Of a stretch of DNA of 64,000 bases, positions 32,715 to 46,500 are shown one piece after another (position 1 is the first letter of the stretch; every line of letters starts with the position of its first letter). Both the position numbers and the translations under genes were made by a program. The notes under the pieces were generated by a model. It was not told the origin of the DNA and ran no database searches. It saw only the letters and a program-made list of their open reading frames with translations. The DNA comes from Mytilus trossulus (Eukaryota; Mollusca; Bivalvia; Mytilida; Mytilidae). Location: positions 43,757,878 to 43,821,877 of the forward strand of contig NC_086386.1 of NCBI RefSeq assembly GCF_036588685.1, written 5' to 3'.

Positions 32715-35700
32715 ACAAACACTGCTTCTCTTGAAAACCAGACTAAAGCATTCACTGCTTTTCTTGAATACAAAACTAAACATTCACTGCTTTTCTTGAA
32801 TACCAGACTAAGCATTCACTGCTTTTATTGAATACAAAACTAAGCATTCACTGCTTTTCTTGAATACTAGACTAAGCCTTCACTGCTTTTTTCTTGAATA
32901 CCAGACTAAGCATTCACTGCTTATTTCTTGAATACCAGACTAAGAATTCACTGCTTTTATTGAATACAAGACTAAGCATTCACTGCTTTTCTTGAATACA
33001 AAACCAAGCATTCACTGCTTTTCTTGAATACCAGACTAAGCATTCACTGCTTTTCTTGAATACAAAACCAAGCATTCACTCCTTTTCTTGAATACAAAAC
33101 TAAGCATTCACTGCTTTTCTTGAATACCAGACTAAGCATTAACTGCTTTTATTGAATACAAAACTAAGCATTCACTGCTTTTCTTGAATACCAGATTAAG
33201 CATTCACTGCTTTTCTTAAATACCAGACTAAGCATTCACTGCTTGTATTGAATACAAAACTAAGCATTCACTGCTTTTCTTGAATACCAGACTAAGTATT
33301 CACTGCTTTTCTTGAATACCAGACTAAGCATTCACTGCTTTTATTGAATACAAAACTAAGCATTCACTGCTTTTCTTGAATACCAGACTAAGCATTCACT
33401 GCTTTTATTGAATACAAGACTAAGCATTCACTGCTTTTCTTGAAAACAAGACTAGCATTCACTGCTTTTCTTAAATACAAAAACTAAGCATTCACTGCTT
33501 TTCTTGAAAACCAGACACTAAATATTCACTGCCTTTCTTGAATACCATACTTAGCAAACACTACTCTTCTTTAATAAAAGACTAGGCAATACTAGGCAAA
33601 CACTGCTTGTCTTTAATACAAGACTAAGCATTCACTGCTTTTTTCTTGAATACCAGACTAAGCATTCACTGCTTATTTCTTGAATACCAGACTAAGAATT
33701 CACTGCTTTTATTGAATACAAGACTAAGCATTCACTGCTTTTCTTGAATACAAAACCAAGCATTCACTGCTTTTCTTGAATACCAGACTAAGCATTCACT
33801 GCTTTTCTTGAATACAAAACCAAGCATTCACTCCTTTTCTTGAATACAAAACTAAGCATTCACTGCTTTTCTTGAATACCAGACTAAGCATTAACTGCTT
33901 TTATTGAATACAAAACTAAGCATTCACTGCTTTTCTTGAATACCAGACTAAGCATTCACTGCTTTTCTTGAATACCAGACTAAGCATTCACTGCTTGTAT
34001 TGAATACAAAACTAAGCATTCACTGCTTTTCTTGAATACCAGACTAAGTATTCACTGCTTTTCTTGAATACCAGACTAAGCATTCACTGCTTTTATTGAA
34101 TACAAAACTAAGCATTCACTGCTTTTCTTGAATACCAGACTAAGCATTCACTGCTTTTATTGAATACAAGACTAAGCATTCACTGCTTTTCTTGAAAACA
34201 AGACTAGCATTCACTGCTTTTCTTAAATACAAAAACTAAGCATTCACTGCTTTTCTTGAAAACCAGACACTAAATATTCACTGCCTTTCTTTAATACCAT
34301 ACTTAGCAAACACTACTCTTCTTTAATAAAAGACTAGGCAATACTAGGCAAACACTGCTTGTCTTTAATACAAGACTAAACATTCACTGCTTTACTTGAA
34401 TACAAGACTAAGCATTCACTGCTTTTCTTGAATACCAGACACTAAATTTCACTGCTTTTCTTGAATACCATACTACGCAAACACAACTCTTCTTTAATAC
34501 AAGACTAAGCAAACACTGCTTGTCTTGAATACAAGACTAAGCATTCACTGCTTTTATTGAATACAAAACTTAGCATTCACTGCTTTTCTTGAATACCAGA
34601 CTAAGCATTCACTGCTTTTATTGAATACAAGACTAAGCATTCACTGCTTTTCTTGAATACCAGACTAAGCATTCACTGCTTTTATTGAATACAAAACTAA
34701 GCATTCACTGCTTTTCTTGAATACCAGACTAAGCATTCACTGCTTTTATTGAATACAAGACTAAGCATTCACTGCTTTTCTTGAATACAAAAACTAAGCA
34801 TTCACTGCTTTTCTTGAATACCAGACACTAAATATTCACTGCCTTTCTTGAATACCATACTAAGCAAACACTACTCTTCTTTAATACAAGACTAGGCAAG
34901 ACTAGGCAAACACTGCTTGTCTTGAATACAAGACTAAACATTCACTGCTTTACTTGAATACAAGACTAAGCATTCACTGCTTTTCTTAAATACCAGACAC
35001 TAAATATTCACTGCCTTTCTTGAATACCATACTAAGCAAACACTACTCTTCTTTAATACAAGACTAGGCAATACTAGGCAAACACTGCTTGTCTTGAATA
35101 CAAGACTAAGCATTCACTGCTTTACTTGAATACAAGACTAAGCATTCACTGCTTTTCTTAAATACCAGACACTAAATTTCACTGCTTTTCTTGAATACCA
35201 TACTACGCAAACACAACTCTTCTTTAATACAAGACTAGGCAAACACTGCTCTTTCAGAATATTCAGACTAGACATACACTGCTTTTCTTGAATACTAAAT
35301 TAAGAAAACGATGTTTTTCTTGAATAAAAGACTAAGCAATCACTGCTTATCTTGAATACCAGACTAAGCATTCAATGCTTTTTTTTTAATACAATACAAG
35401 ATCATACAAGGCATGCAAACACTGCCCTTCTTGAACACCAGACTAAGCAAACACTGGTCTTCCAGAATACCTGGACTAAGCGTTTACTACTTTTCTTAAA
35501 TACCATACTAAGCAAACACTACTCTTCTTCAATTCAAGACTTAAAGCAAACACTGCTTTTCTTGAATACAAGACTAAGTATTCACTGCTTTTCTTAACTA
35601 AGCATTCACTGCTTTTCTTGAACACTAGACTAAGCATTCACTGCTTTTATTGAATACCAGACTAAGCATTCACTGCTTTGCTAGAATACAAGACCAAGCA

Positions 35701-35975
35701 TTCACTGCTTTTCTTGAATACCAGACTAAGGATTCACTGCTTTTATTGAATACAAAACTAAGCATTCACTGCTTTTCTTGAATACCAGACTAGGCATTCA
35801 CTGCTTTTCTTGAATACCAGACTAAGCATTCACTGCTTTTCTTGAATACCAGACTAGGCTTTCACTGCTTTTCTTGAATACCAGACAAAGCATTCACTGC
35901 TTTTCAGGAATACCAGACTCAGTATTCACTGCTTTTCTTGAATACAAGACTACGCAATCACTGCTTGTCCTGAAC
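32715..35975. repeat. Satellite array of 32-bp units (about one hundred units)
   Basis: The basic unit is ctaagcattcactgctttt followed by cttgaataccaga (32 bp). Two main variants differ at the middle (tttcttgaatacc versus tttattgaataca) and often alternate. Shorter diverged units (caaacactactcttctttaa and similar) occur in patches at about 33550, 34300, 34870, 35040 and 35220. Within the array 32881-33620 is repeated at 33633-34372 with an offset of 752 bp. ORFs through the array are chance, as 32 is not a multiple of three. Confidence 0.97.
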
Positions 35976-36025
35976 ATGCCTGAAATTTTTGTCACTGGAT
36001 GTTAAGCAAACAACAATCAATTATT
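35965..36025 (+). repeat. Dispersed repeat flanking the satellite on the right
   Basis: 'gtcctgaacatgcctgaaat', 'gtcactggatgttaagcaaa' and 'caacaatcaatta', the same family and orientation as 30778-30850. The two copies bracket about 5.1 kb including the satellite. Confidence 0.6.
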
Positions 36026-36244
36026 AAAAAAAGAAACACTAAGGAAATTATGCCAAGGAATGTTCACTAATTTATCCTTCTAGAAGGAAAGAGTGCACTG
36101 CCAGACAGGAATCACTGTTAGTTACACATTAAGTGCATGGTCATGATCATCTTTAGTAAAAGGCCAGACAAAAATGTCTCGAGTATTCAAGAAAAATAAC
36201 AGGTTGTTAAAATTATATCATACTTTATGAATGCTAGTTTTGTT

Positions 36245-37003
36245 TTTAGCTCACCTGGCCCGAGGTGCCAAGTGATCTATTCTCATCACTTGGCATCCAT
36301 TGTTCTTTGTTATTGTCCATCATTGACATCAGTTAAATTTATTGTTTTGAACTTTGTCTAGAGAACCACTTACACAGAATAGAATTGAACCAAACATGGC
36401 CTGAATGTTACTTATAAGGTGCTGACCTAGTGTTGTTACTTTGTAGCCAATAAATGTTCCTTATGAGGGATTGACTAATTAAATTTTGTTACTTTGAAGC
36501 CAATCCATCATCCAAGATTGAAGCCAGCGGGGACTTAGTATAACATAGTACCCTATAGGAAATACATACAAATGTCTTCTTTTAGATAACCACTGAATGG
36601 AATGAAACCAAACATGGCATGAATGTTCCTTATGAGATTCTGACCAAGTGTTATTGCTTTGTAGCTGATCCATCATCCAAGATGGCCACCATTGGGGAAC
36701 TTAGTTTAATATAGGACCCTATAGAAAATACAAACAAATGTCTTTTAGAGAACCACTGCTTAGATTTCAACAAAACATGTCATATAAGTTTTCCTTATGA
36801 GGTTCTGATAAAATGATGCTACTTTGTTGCTAATTAACTGTTCAAGATTTATTATTAAGTTATAGGGCCAATATTCAACCAAATTTGGCCTCAATCATTA
36901 TCTAAGCATCTATTAGGATTTTATCTTATTTTTATAATATGATTTCAAAAACTTAAGTTGTGACAGGTGAGCAACAAATGCTCTTGAGAGCCTCTAGTTT
37001 GTA
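36245..37003 (+). repeat. Diverged long mussel-type repeat ('tagctcacctggcccg' family)
   Basis: Starts 'tttagctcacctggcccgag' and ends 'ggtgagcaacaaatgctctt' with 'gagcctctagttt'. The middle holds two to three imperfect repeats of about 220 bp with 'gagaaccact', 'ttgaaccaaacatggc' and 'caagattga'-type words. I know this as a highly repeated bivalve family of unclear class. Confidence 0.6.
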
Positions 37004-37421
37004 TAGGGAAGTATAAAAATCGTAGTTGTGTTCTTCTTTCACAGACACTTCTGACAGGTAAATTTCTTTTTACATTTCATATTTGTTTAAAATATTTTTA
37101 ATAAAAGACAACTTTGTTATCATTGCTAACACATTGTTTCACATTTTACAAAAAAAAAAATACAATGCCTTTATAAGAAGAGCACTGTTTTCTATGCCTG
37201 TGGGTCAAGTCATGATATATCAAGTTGACTACCAGTATGTAAAACTTGCTTGATGTGTTTTATATTTTATGTCATGGGAAAACACAAAATGATTCATTTC
37301 TATAACAGGATATATGCATATTTTTTTCTTGGCAGGTATAATCAGTTATGTATCATAATATCAGTTATAGAAAAAAAGTCAAAACCGAAATCAAATAAGA
37401 ATAATTTTTTTTAAATTGTAG

Positions 37422-37542
37422 TGGAATTAATGATGTCTCTTGAGAAATGGAGAAACTATAACTTTCACACAATCCTTGCTGACCGTTCTAGAGCTTGTTT
37501 TAAAGTGATAGTTTTAGTCATTCATCCTTATTTCCTTACTAG
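37422..37542 (+). CDS. Candidate exon 1 of the unknown gene
   Basis: Acceptor aaattgtag, donor ctag|gttagt. The 121 nt encode 39 full codons, beginning ELMMSLEKWRNYNFHTILAD. A 13-nt open piece between cacag and gtaaat at 37045-37057 would fit in phase before it but is too short to trust. Confidence 0.45.
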
Positions 37543-40500
37543 GTTAGTTTTTATGTTTTGTCCATCACAGTTTATTTCAAGAGTCAGGCTGTGTAAGCTT
37601 ATTGCTTGTTAACAATAAATAGGCTTTATTTTCCAACTCTCCAATTTTATTTCCTGTGATAGTCAGTTGTAATATGTCCCCTTTTTGTATTCATTCTAAC
37701 CACCTTTAAACATTTGTTTTGTTTCGCCTTCATCATGTTCATTTGAAATATTTCCTTTCATGTTTATTTGATATCTTTCTTTTCATATTCATTTGATATC
37801 CTTTCTTTCAAATTCATTTGATATCCTTTCTTTTCAAATTCATTTGATATCATTCATTTCAACTTCATGCAATATCTTTTGTTTCATGTTTGTTTTATGT
37901 TCACCTGAAATCTTTTGTTTTATAAAAAAGAAGATGTGGTATGATTGCCTATGAGACAACTATCCACAAAAGACCAAAAAGACACAGACATTAACAACAA
38001 TAGGTCACCGTACGGCCTTCAACAATGAGCAAAGCCTTTACCGCATAAGTCAGCTATAATGAGGCCCCGATAAGACAAATCTTACTGCAAATTTTCAGTT
38101 GAGCTAGTCGGGTTACTGGTTGTCATTTCTGTAATGGAGAATGGAATTTTATTAAACATGTGGGAAAGTTGTCTTAAAGCTATCCTTGGCTTCTCTGTTT
38201 AGTTCTCTTTGCATTGCTAATGTTTTAATTGTGTGGCTTTTCAAAATTTAAGTCTCAAGCATAATAACTAAAAAAGATTTTCCAGCACAATAATGGGGGA
38301 CCGGGTTTAAGGTTTTTTCAATTAAGATTGTTTTCACTGTATACTTAAAAGATCTATACACCTAGCTGTATATATTTTGAATTTAACAGGTATATATTTT
38401 TGTCACATTGACTTATTGAGAACCAGGAAGACATCCTTATACAATATCATACCGCCTTGTTCATGTCATTCATAGTCAGAATTATATAGTCTGTATATAT
38501 ATATAGAGAGAGATAATTGAAAAGGACTTAACTTTCAAACAAATTTATTGATTATGATCACCTGACGCTGAAAGAATTGCAATTTGTTGTTCATTTTAAA
38601 ACATCACTGCAGAAAAGATTTTGTTTAAAGACAGAATTAAAATTGCATCATTTAGTTGAAAATATTTTGCATCAATTTTCTTGACAGGTGATCAAGTCAG
38701 TGGCAGCACTTTTCATTAATGGAGGTGGGGGCACTGACTGACTTAAGGGAGGTGGGAGCATTCTCATCATGCTTCAGTGATTCCCTATATAATCAATTTT
38801 TCCCTCAAAAGAGGGGGGACCCTGGCGGCCTGGTCCCCCAGGATCCACTTTTGCTCAATATATATATATATATCTATTGTGTTGGGGAAAAAAATACTTA
38901 CTGGTCGATGATGCTTGTATACCTATATATTTCTGCTAGGTAGGTGATTTAAATGTTGGCTGCTGGACGATGACAGTTTTCAATGCTTTTTTTTATCTTG
39001 TTTGCTGGACTCACTTAGCCAAGAAGCTATATATTGTGACATTCAACTCATATGTTATGTATTAGTTAATACATCAAATGCCTACAGTCTCATCATTCAA
39101 ATAAGAAACAGAAAAATCACAAAAGTTTGTTTGATCAAGAAAGATTGAGGAAGGGATGGAACTGATTTATGTAGTGTTTCTAAGTACCATATTGAGGATT
39201 AATATCATAATCAATTATTATACTCAACTTTTATTAAAAATTTTAATTCTTTTTTTCATTTGTGAAATGCATCTCATAATTTTAAATAAATGCTGTAATC
39301 TGACAGAAAGCTGCAGCTGATGCACATTTTACATGTAATTATAATTTGATTAATGTGACTTGGTACATCTGATGTACATGTATATATTTTTTGTTCATGC
39401 TGAATGCACACAGATAATGCACATTGACATTTACTTGGTATGACAGTCACTTCCCTGTCTAATTTGATATAATAAGAGACAAACAAAAGGCTCTTTTTCT
39501 GTTTACATGATGCTAAAAATATAAATTTTGAAGAAGATTGAAAGGGGGGGGGGAGTTTAAAGAAAAGTGTTAAATTTTGCTGTTTGTCATTTAGGGATCT
39601 CTTCCATTTATTCATAACTTGTCTTAATAGAGTGAATTTAGATCTTGACATATTTTGCTAGACATTTCTCCAGATTTTACAGAATGCTAGGAAATTATTC
39701 AAATAGTATGATTTATCTCCCTTGTCAGATTTGAAGCAAGTTTTGTCTGCAATTATGTGAAGGTATGTCCAGGTTTAAACTTGCTGAATCATGCATGTAA
39801 ACATAGTACAAAATTGAAAATACTGAAGAGGATTCTTGAAAGTATTGTTTCCTGTGAATTTATAACACAATCCTAAAGGAAATTATATTTGATAAAGTTC
39901 TAATTTTCCTTTTAAAAATCATAAAAGAATATAAATTAAATTGAATGTTTAAACACGAGATTTTTTGTAGACAATGTTTTGTTAAGATATGATAACGGTT
40001 ATGATTTGTTTCCTGAACACTCTAGTGTGTTGTGTCTGTTGGCCAAAATCCACATACGTAATATCTTTTTACTCAAAAAGATTGAAATAAGACTAGGGGC
40101 TACTTTAGGGAAAAGTTTAATTTGAATTTTCTAAGTGTATCATTTAAGTTATTGGTCCTCATTCAGGAGATGGGCACCTGTCAAGGAAAATAAGTTTTCA
40201 CAAAGCGTATCTTTACTTTGTAAAACTTATTTTTTTTAAAATGGTACTTAGCATTGAATAAACACCGAACGCTTTTATGTACAATTTATCTAGACATATA
40301 TTCTATTGGTCTGTATTCTAGCTGCATTATGATAAGTGATATTCCAAGCAATGCTTATGCTGAAAAATAATAACAAGAATGAGTTCATAGTACATGGATG
40401 CCCTTTTTACTCTTTCATTTTCTATGTTCAGTGGACTATGAAATTGGGGCCAAAACTGTAATTTGGCATTAGAATTAGAAAGATCATATCAAAGGGAACA

Positions 40501-43500
40501 TGTGTACTAAGTTTCAAAATTGATTAGACTTCAGCTTCATCAAAAACTTTAAGCTGAATCAGGACAGTCAAATGGATGAACAAAGGGTAACTAAAAAAGG
40601 GACCAATTTTAAGATACCAGAGGGACAGTCAAACTCATAAATCGAAAATAAACTGACAGTGCCATGGCTAAAAATGAAAAAGACAAACAGACAACCAATA
40701 GTACACATGACACAACATAGAAAACTAAAGAATAAGCGACACGAACCTTACTAAAAAAAAAAGGGTGATCTCAGATGCTCCGGAAGGGTAAGCAGATTCT
40801 GCTCCACATGTGGCACCAGTAGTGTTGCACACCGACACACAGACCGAAAAAAAAGCCTCAAGTTGGACATAAAATGGTTAAAGCTGAGGAAATAATGTTC
40901 AATATTAAGGAGAATATCAACTCAATTATAAAATTTATTTATAATTTTATTTCATCATATTCTATTTTATATGTTATTTTTATGTTATTTTTTTTTTATT
41001 CCATATAATAGACAATTACATTTTTTTTCTTCTCCAGATTGTAATGCAATTATTTCATATTGGATATTTACCGTTATTTTTGTAATTTTGAGCAGTGTTG
41101 TATTCCATTGGAGAAAATATTCAACCATATTTAAAAGTGATATCAGGTGATAGAATCCTGGATATTACTTATAGTGCAATAAATCTTATAATATGACAGA
41201 ATATGGATGCAGTCTTACTAAGCTAGAATGTACAAAATTTTACGTCAATTGATTTATCAATTGAATGAATTAGCCTATATAATATTGTTCACTCTATATT
41301 TCAGCTCTAAGGTATATGTGCCACAATATGCTGTATTTGAAAATGTCTTCCAGCTAAAATTTTCAGCGGTAAATATTATTAGAAACAAGTGAGTCTGATC
41401 TTCATTTAGTAGACACTTTTAAATTGTCAAATAAGGCAGCCTTGATTTAAAAAAAAAAAATAACAACACTACTGTGACATTTTTTCCTCTGGATCAAAAT
41501 TTTAACCGGATATAATTTTGCTTTACATGATACAGGTTTATGAATACCTCTTTCTACATGTTCTATGATTTTACATTTATACAACTTCTTCAGAAACAAT
41601 TGTTTTAGATGGGATCCTAGCCTTTAGTGGGAGAGGTACTTTAATACTATAAACAAACTTGGTGAAAGTGAAGTTTTCTGGAAAAAAATCTGCATGAATT
41701 TCTAAAAAAAAAATTTCAATAGAGTTGGGAAAGAAATGCTTTATTAACTCATAAACAATTTAATAAAGGAACATGCCTCAACTTTTATGCTCATCAAGAT
41801 TCAGTCCAATTTATTTTTTTCCGTTGAAAGAAAAAGAATTTAAAATGGAAATACATTTGTTCTTTGGTGTATAGGTGAAATTATATTAAAAAGCAATATA
41901 AATCATTTATCAACTTCTCTCTTCCTAAGGGAGCTACCATTTGATTTTTATGGGGGGGGGGGGGGGGGGGGGACAGGATTTTGAGTAAAAAAAAGGCAGG
42001 ATGAGTAACTTGGCAAAAAATAAAAAGTCAGGATGACAATTGTAAAAAAGTCAGGATATTAAGCTAAGAAAAAAAAGGCAGGACTGAATAGACTGAAAAA
42101 TAAAAAAAAGCAGGACAGAGATTACAAATAAAAAAAAGGCAGGACACAATTTTCATCCAAGCCCCCCCCCCAAAAAAAAAATCAAATGGTAGCTCCCTAA
42201 ATGTATTTATAGTATTTCACATCTTTATGATATTTTAGCCTTTATTATCTTCAGTAACAAAGATCAGAAAACGTAATTAAAGAATATTGACTAAAGATTT
42301 GAACTATTGGTTGTAATACGCTGGGTGTTAGACTGATTGATAGCCTCAATCATGATTCATTCCTACACACATCTGCACATGCATTTTTCTGCTGATAGAT
42401 TGATTTTCTTTCTGTCTGTTTTTAAAGATTATTGTCCAATTTGCAAATCAATTCAGGAGTGTGGCTGAAATTAAAGTACAGAGTTACAGTCTTTTACAGA
42501 AATTATCTCAGGATTTTGTCACTGTTATCCAGGCTTTGAAGTTGATGGTAGGTGTATTTTGGTTTCTTTTAAGGTTTTAAGCTTTCATGTAAAGGGACAT
42601 ATTGGATGAGGACCCCTCGATATAAAGAGGAATACAAGATTAATATGTCAGTGAGACAGCAACCTGACATTAATAGTTAAAAGACTAAATTAAGATTTCC
42701 ATAGCAGGCTTTCAACAAAAGGCAGGTGTCTATTCGAATTGTCATAGCTTGACATGACATAAAAAACCTGAAATACTTCTGAGGGCTTTCCTTGCAGAAA
42801 AAAATAACATTGCAGAACATGAGAAACTTGGTTAATTCATAATTCATGGTCCATTACACCCTTTATGTAATTCAGGATCTTTCTCTGCCTGGTTTATTAC
42901 AAGTTACTGCTTAAAAATAATGAAATGTAATTGATATCACTTTCACTGATAGATTATTAGTATAAGATAGCCTTTGATTACTTATATTATCAATTTAACA
43001 CCAACATTTTTGTAGTTGGATAAACAAATTATGAAACCAAATGAAACACATATTTTGAACTTTGTATATAAGTTTTAGTCCTGTCACATAGTGTACCTAA
43101 TATTTCTGTCCAGGGTACAGTGTTAGTTGGTGCGTTTGTATTATAGGCTTTTTTGTTGTCTTAATTTATATTTTTGATATAAGTAAAGCAACTGTTGTCT
43201 TTTTAAAACTTTTACATGTGGTTAAAAGTTATCTTTGACCTTATAGGTCCTTGACCACTAAAGGTTTTTTCATTATGTTGGTATTCATATTTTTGTCCTT
43301 TTGGTCCTTGGCGGATAATCTTATTGTCCAATTTGCAATTTTTTCTGTTACTGTAAATTCAGAAATTATTGCGTGCATTTATTATTGCGATTCTGTCAAT
43401 TTACACTTGAATGCGATTTTAATTTTTATGATTTTGAGAAAAGTCATGCTTAATTCAGTTAAAATATTACAAAGTTTTAATTATTGCGTTTACAACTCAG

Positions 43501-46500
43501 ACGCATTATTAGCAATAATTAAAACCTCGCAATAATTTCTGAATTTACAGTATATCCTATTTTTTTCTTTCAGAGATTTTTTTTTTAATCTCAATGATAT
43601 TTTCTGGCTTGTCAGCCAATTTTATTGTTCCTCTGTAGCAAAACTGATTTTGTCATATATGTGTAACTCTGTACAATGGTAGCACTTTCAAGTTTATTTC
43701 TATGAACCATTTACAGAATCTTCTTTTTCATATTGGCATTCAGACGTGTCCCCCCTTTTTTTGCCCCACAGTAAAAAAAAAGTATTTGTTTAGAGTATCC
43801 ATGGAAATCAATTTATGAGCTTAATTTGCACAATGTTTTTTTTTTTTTAAGAAATAGAACTGGGGAGGTTGGGTTGCAACAAAAGAAGTATTATAGTTTA
43901 TTAATCAATGGTCTAGACATGATAAAAAGCCAGAGAAAAAAATAGTTCACCTTGTTTAAAAGGGTGATATTAATTTTGTAGCTTAGGTTTTAGTTTCAAA
44001 AAGCCAAAATGATGTTTTATGCTGATTACTACAAATTTAAATAATTAATTATATTATTGGTGTTAAAGGTTTAGACTTTTGTTTATTAATTTGGAAGTTA
44101 AGAAAGATTGCATTCTTTTTCTGAAAATGAATTACAGTAAATAAAAAATTTCAAAGTCAACATATACCTATAGTTTTCATATGTCACACTTTGGAAAGAA
44201 ACTCTGTCCTTACTAAATAATTAAGAAATTGAAATGTACCCTTGTAAGATAAAGAAATTTTACATGCTTTGAAATAATTCCTATCTCCTTGCATTCATAT
44301 TCCAATAGAATTTTACAATTTTGTATGTTTCAGAGTTTTGTTATAAGAATGACTAAATGCTGATTCATTGAAAAAATTCTGTGTGACTAACTAAGCTTTC
44401 AGCATTTGAACGTGGCCTACTCTAAAAGGTTGAAAAAGACTAATTAAAATATAAATTTTGTAGCCTGAAAACTTAAATTGTTTTAAACGTTTTAATGCAT
44501 GATATAAAGTAAAGCGATGTAGAACTGGAATGATTAATAATAAAAACATCCGTTCACCAAAGACGGTGAAATAGCGTGAATTTTATAACCCTATAGGTTT
44601 GTTGTCTTTTGCTTGTGCTACATTGATTTGCCTAATTTTCCACGCCGTGTGATCAATGATGAAAAAAAGGATATTAATAAAAATCAATTGATATTAGCAT
44701 TGTTAGGATATGGGGAATCATCTTATTTTGTTGATTAATATCTCAGCTTTATGTAACATGGATCACAGCTGATTCATACCACGAATATTAATCTACAATT
44801 TACTGATTAACAACCGTCTTGATTCATTGACTAAGCTTTTGTGTTTTATTTTATAATTTTTTGGTACTTTTTGTCACAGCGGAAGGACTTTTTTTTCAGG
44901 ATGTCAAGATTGGTACTTAATTTTTGTCAAATTTTGTGAATTCTGGATTTACACTTTTCTGGACTAAACATGGGCATTATAATGATTATTTTTTTGGAAT
45001 CAAAGAAAGAATGCATTATTGATTCAGCAATTCTGGATTCAGTGTTAATTTTTCCAGGATGACTCCCCTCCTGCTCTGCTAATGAACTATTTGGCATTAA
45101 ATTTTATTTGCTTTTACACATTTTCGAGGAATGACTTAGAAGAGGGAAAGAAACCTGTGAAGAATTATAATACTTGACAGAAAACATTTTTAGTAATTTT
45201 GACATGGGCAAATGATGAAATATCAAAATTACTAAACACTCAAATAGTATTTTTTCCTGCAGATAATTGATACTTATTAATAAAAGTAAATATATTAATT
45301 TTCGTATCCATAAAAAAAGATAATTTGCATTTAGCATTGTTATAGTTTAATTGATACCTATATTTTTTTTACCTGGCATTCCATGAAGGACATATAATGA
45401 TAAGTGGCGGATCCAGAAATTTTCATAAGCGGAGGTCCACTGACTGCCTAAGAGAGGGCCTGCTCTGGTTATGCTTCAGTGATTTCATATATAATCAACT
45501 AAATTTTTCTTAGAAAGGGGGGGGGGGGGTCGTCCTGTAAATCCACATCTGATGACCTCTAGATGTCTTGATACTCCTTTACTGTTGGGTTGCTGCTTTG
45601 TCAATGTTTACTTCACACTTTTATCTATTTATTTACATGTGAAAGAGAGGCTTTAAAGAAGGTATAGATTCAGATCTATTTACTCAAGGTCATCTGTTGG
45701 ACACCTCTTTAGGTTACAAGAGCGCAATTATTTGTTTACGTTTTATTGGCAAGTTTTTTACCCCAAGATGGTACTCAGAATAGAATCCTATACGGCTTCT
45801 GATTGGTTGATACAGGATTGGAATTACATTTAATCGAAAGCTTATTCAATTAGGTTTAAAAATTGCCGAAAATCATATTCACATTTTACGAAGTATAGAA
45901 AATATCTTCAATTTCTGCACGTCGGAGCCATTAAAAATATGCCTTTTTCATTAAGCGAAAAAAGTAGACGATTTTTTTCAACTGCATTTTAGGTCAATTT
46001 GAGCCACATGACCCTATATTTTTTTTTGGTTGTAATGCAAAACTGGTATTTCTAGTAACAGGAACTGCCACCCGTTTTTCCCTAGTTTGTGTAGTCTTCG
46101 AGAAAAAAAATACGGAACACTAGTGGTATCCTATGGAAAATGCATTACGAATAATTGCGCTCTTGTAACCTATACATCTCCTCTTCAAACTGAATAAATT
46201 CTTTTTGATAAATGACAAATCAAAAGGGTGATATTGTGTTGTTAAAAAGTTACACTTTTAAGTTCTTTTAATGTGTATCTAAATCAAAAAGAAGATAGAG
46301 AAAAATATTTACATTTGTGATTTAAAAGGTAAATCAAATATTTCATTGTAAAAGGTGGGTGATTACATCACAAATGCGTTTTCATTTAACAAATTTTTAT
46401 TGATATTTAATTTGCATATTATTTCATAGATATTTTCAATTAAATCTCTTCCATGCAATCTCTATTCTACATATGAAATTTTTCATCTTTTAATGTTTTT

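Noticed and set aside
35352-35597. 81-codon open frame rich in LNTRLSI-like repeats
   Set aside because: It only translates satellite units; the 32-bp period breaks frame and no start context or conservation is seen.
32715-35975. Regular 32-bp repeats that could look like a CRISPR array
   Set aside because: Units are directly contiguous with no unique spacers, and the setting is an animal genome.
30778-36025. Long terminal repeats of a retrotransposon
   Set aside because: The flanking direct repeats are only about 60 bp, lack TG...CA borders and enclose no coding sequence.
43251-43535. 94-codon open frame
   Set aside because: Overlaps the 200-bp TA-flanked MITE and has no homology signal.
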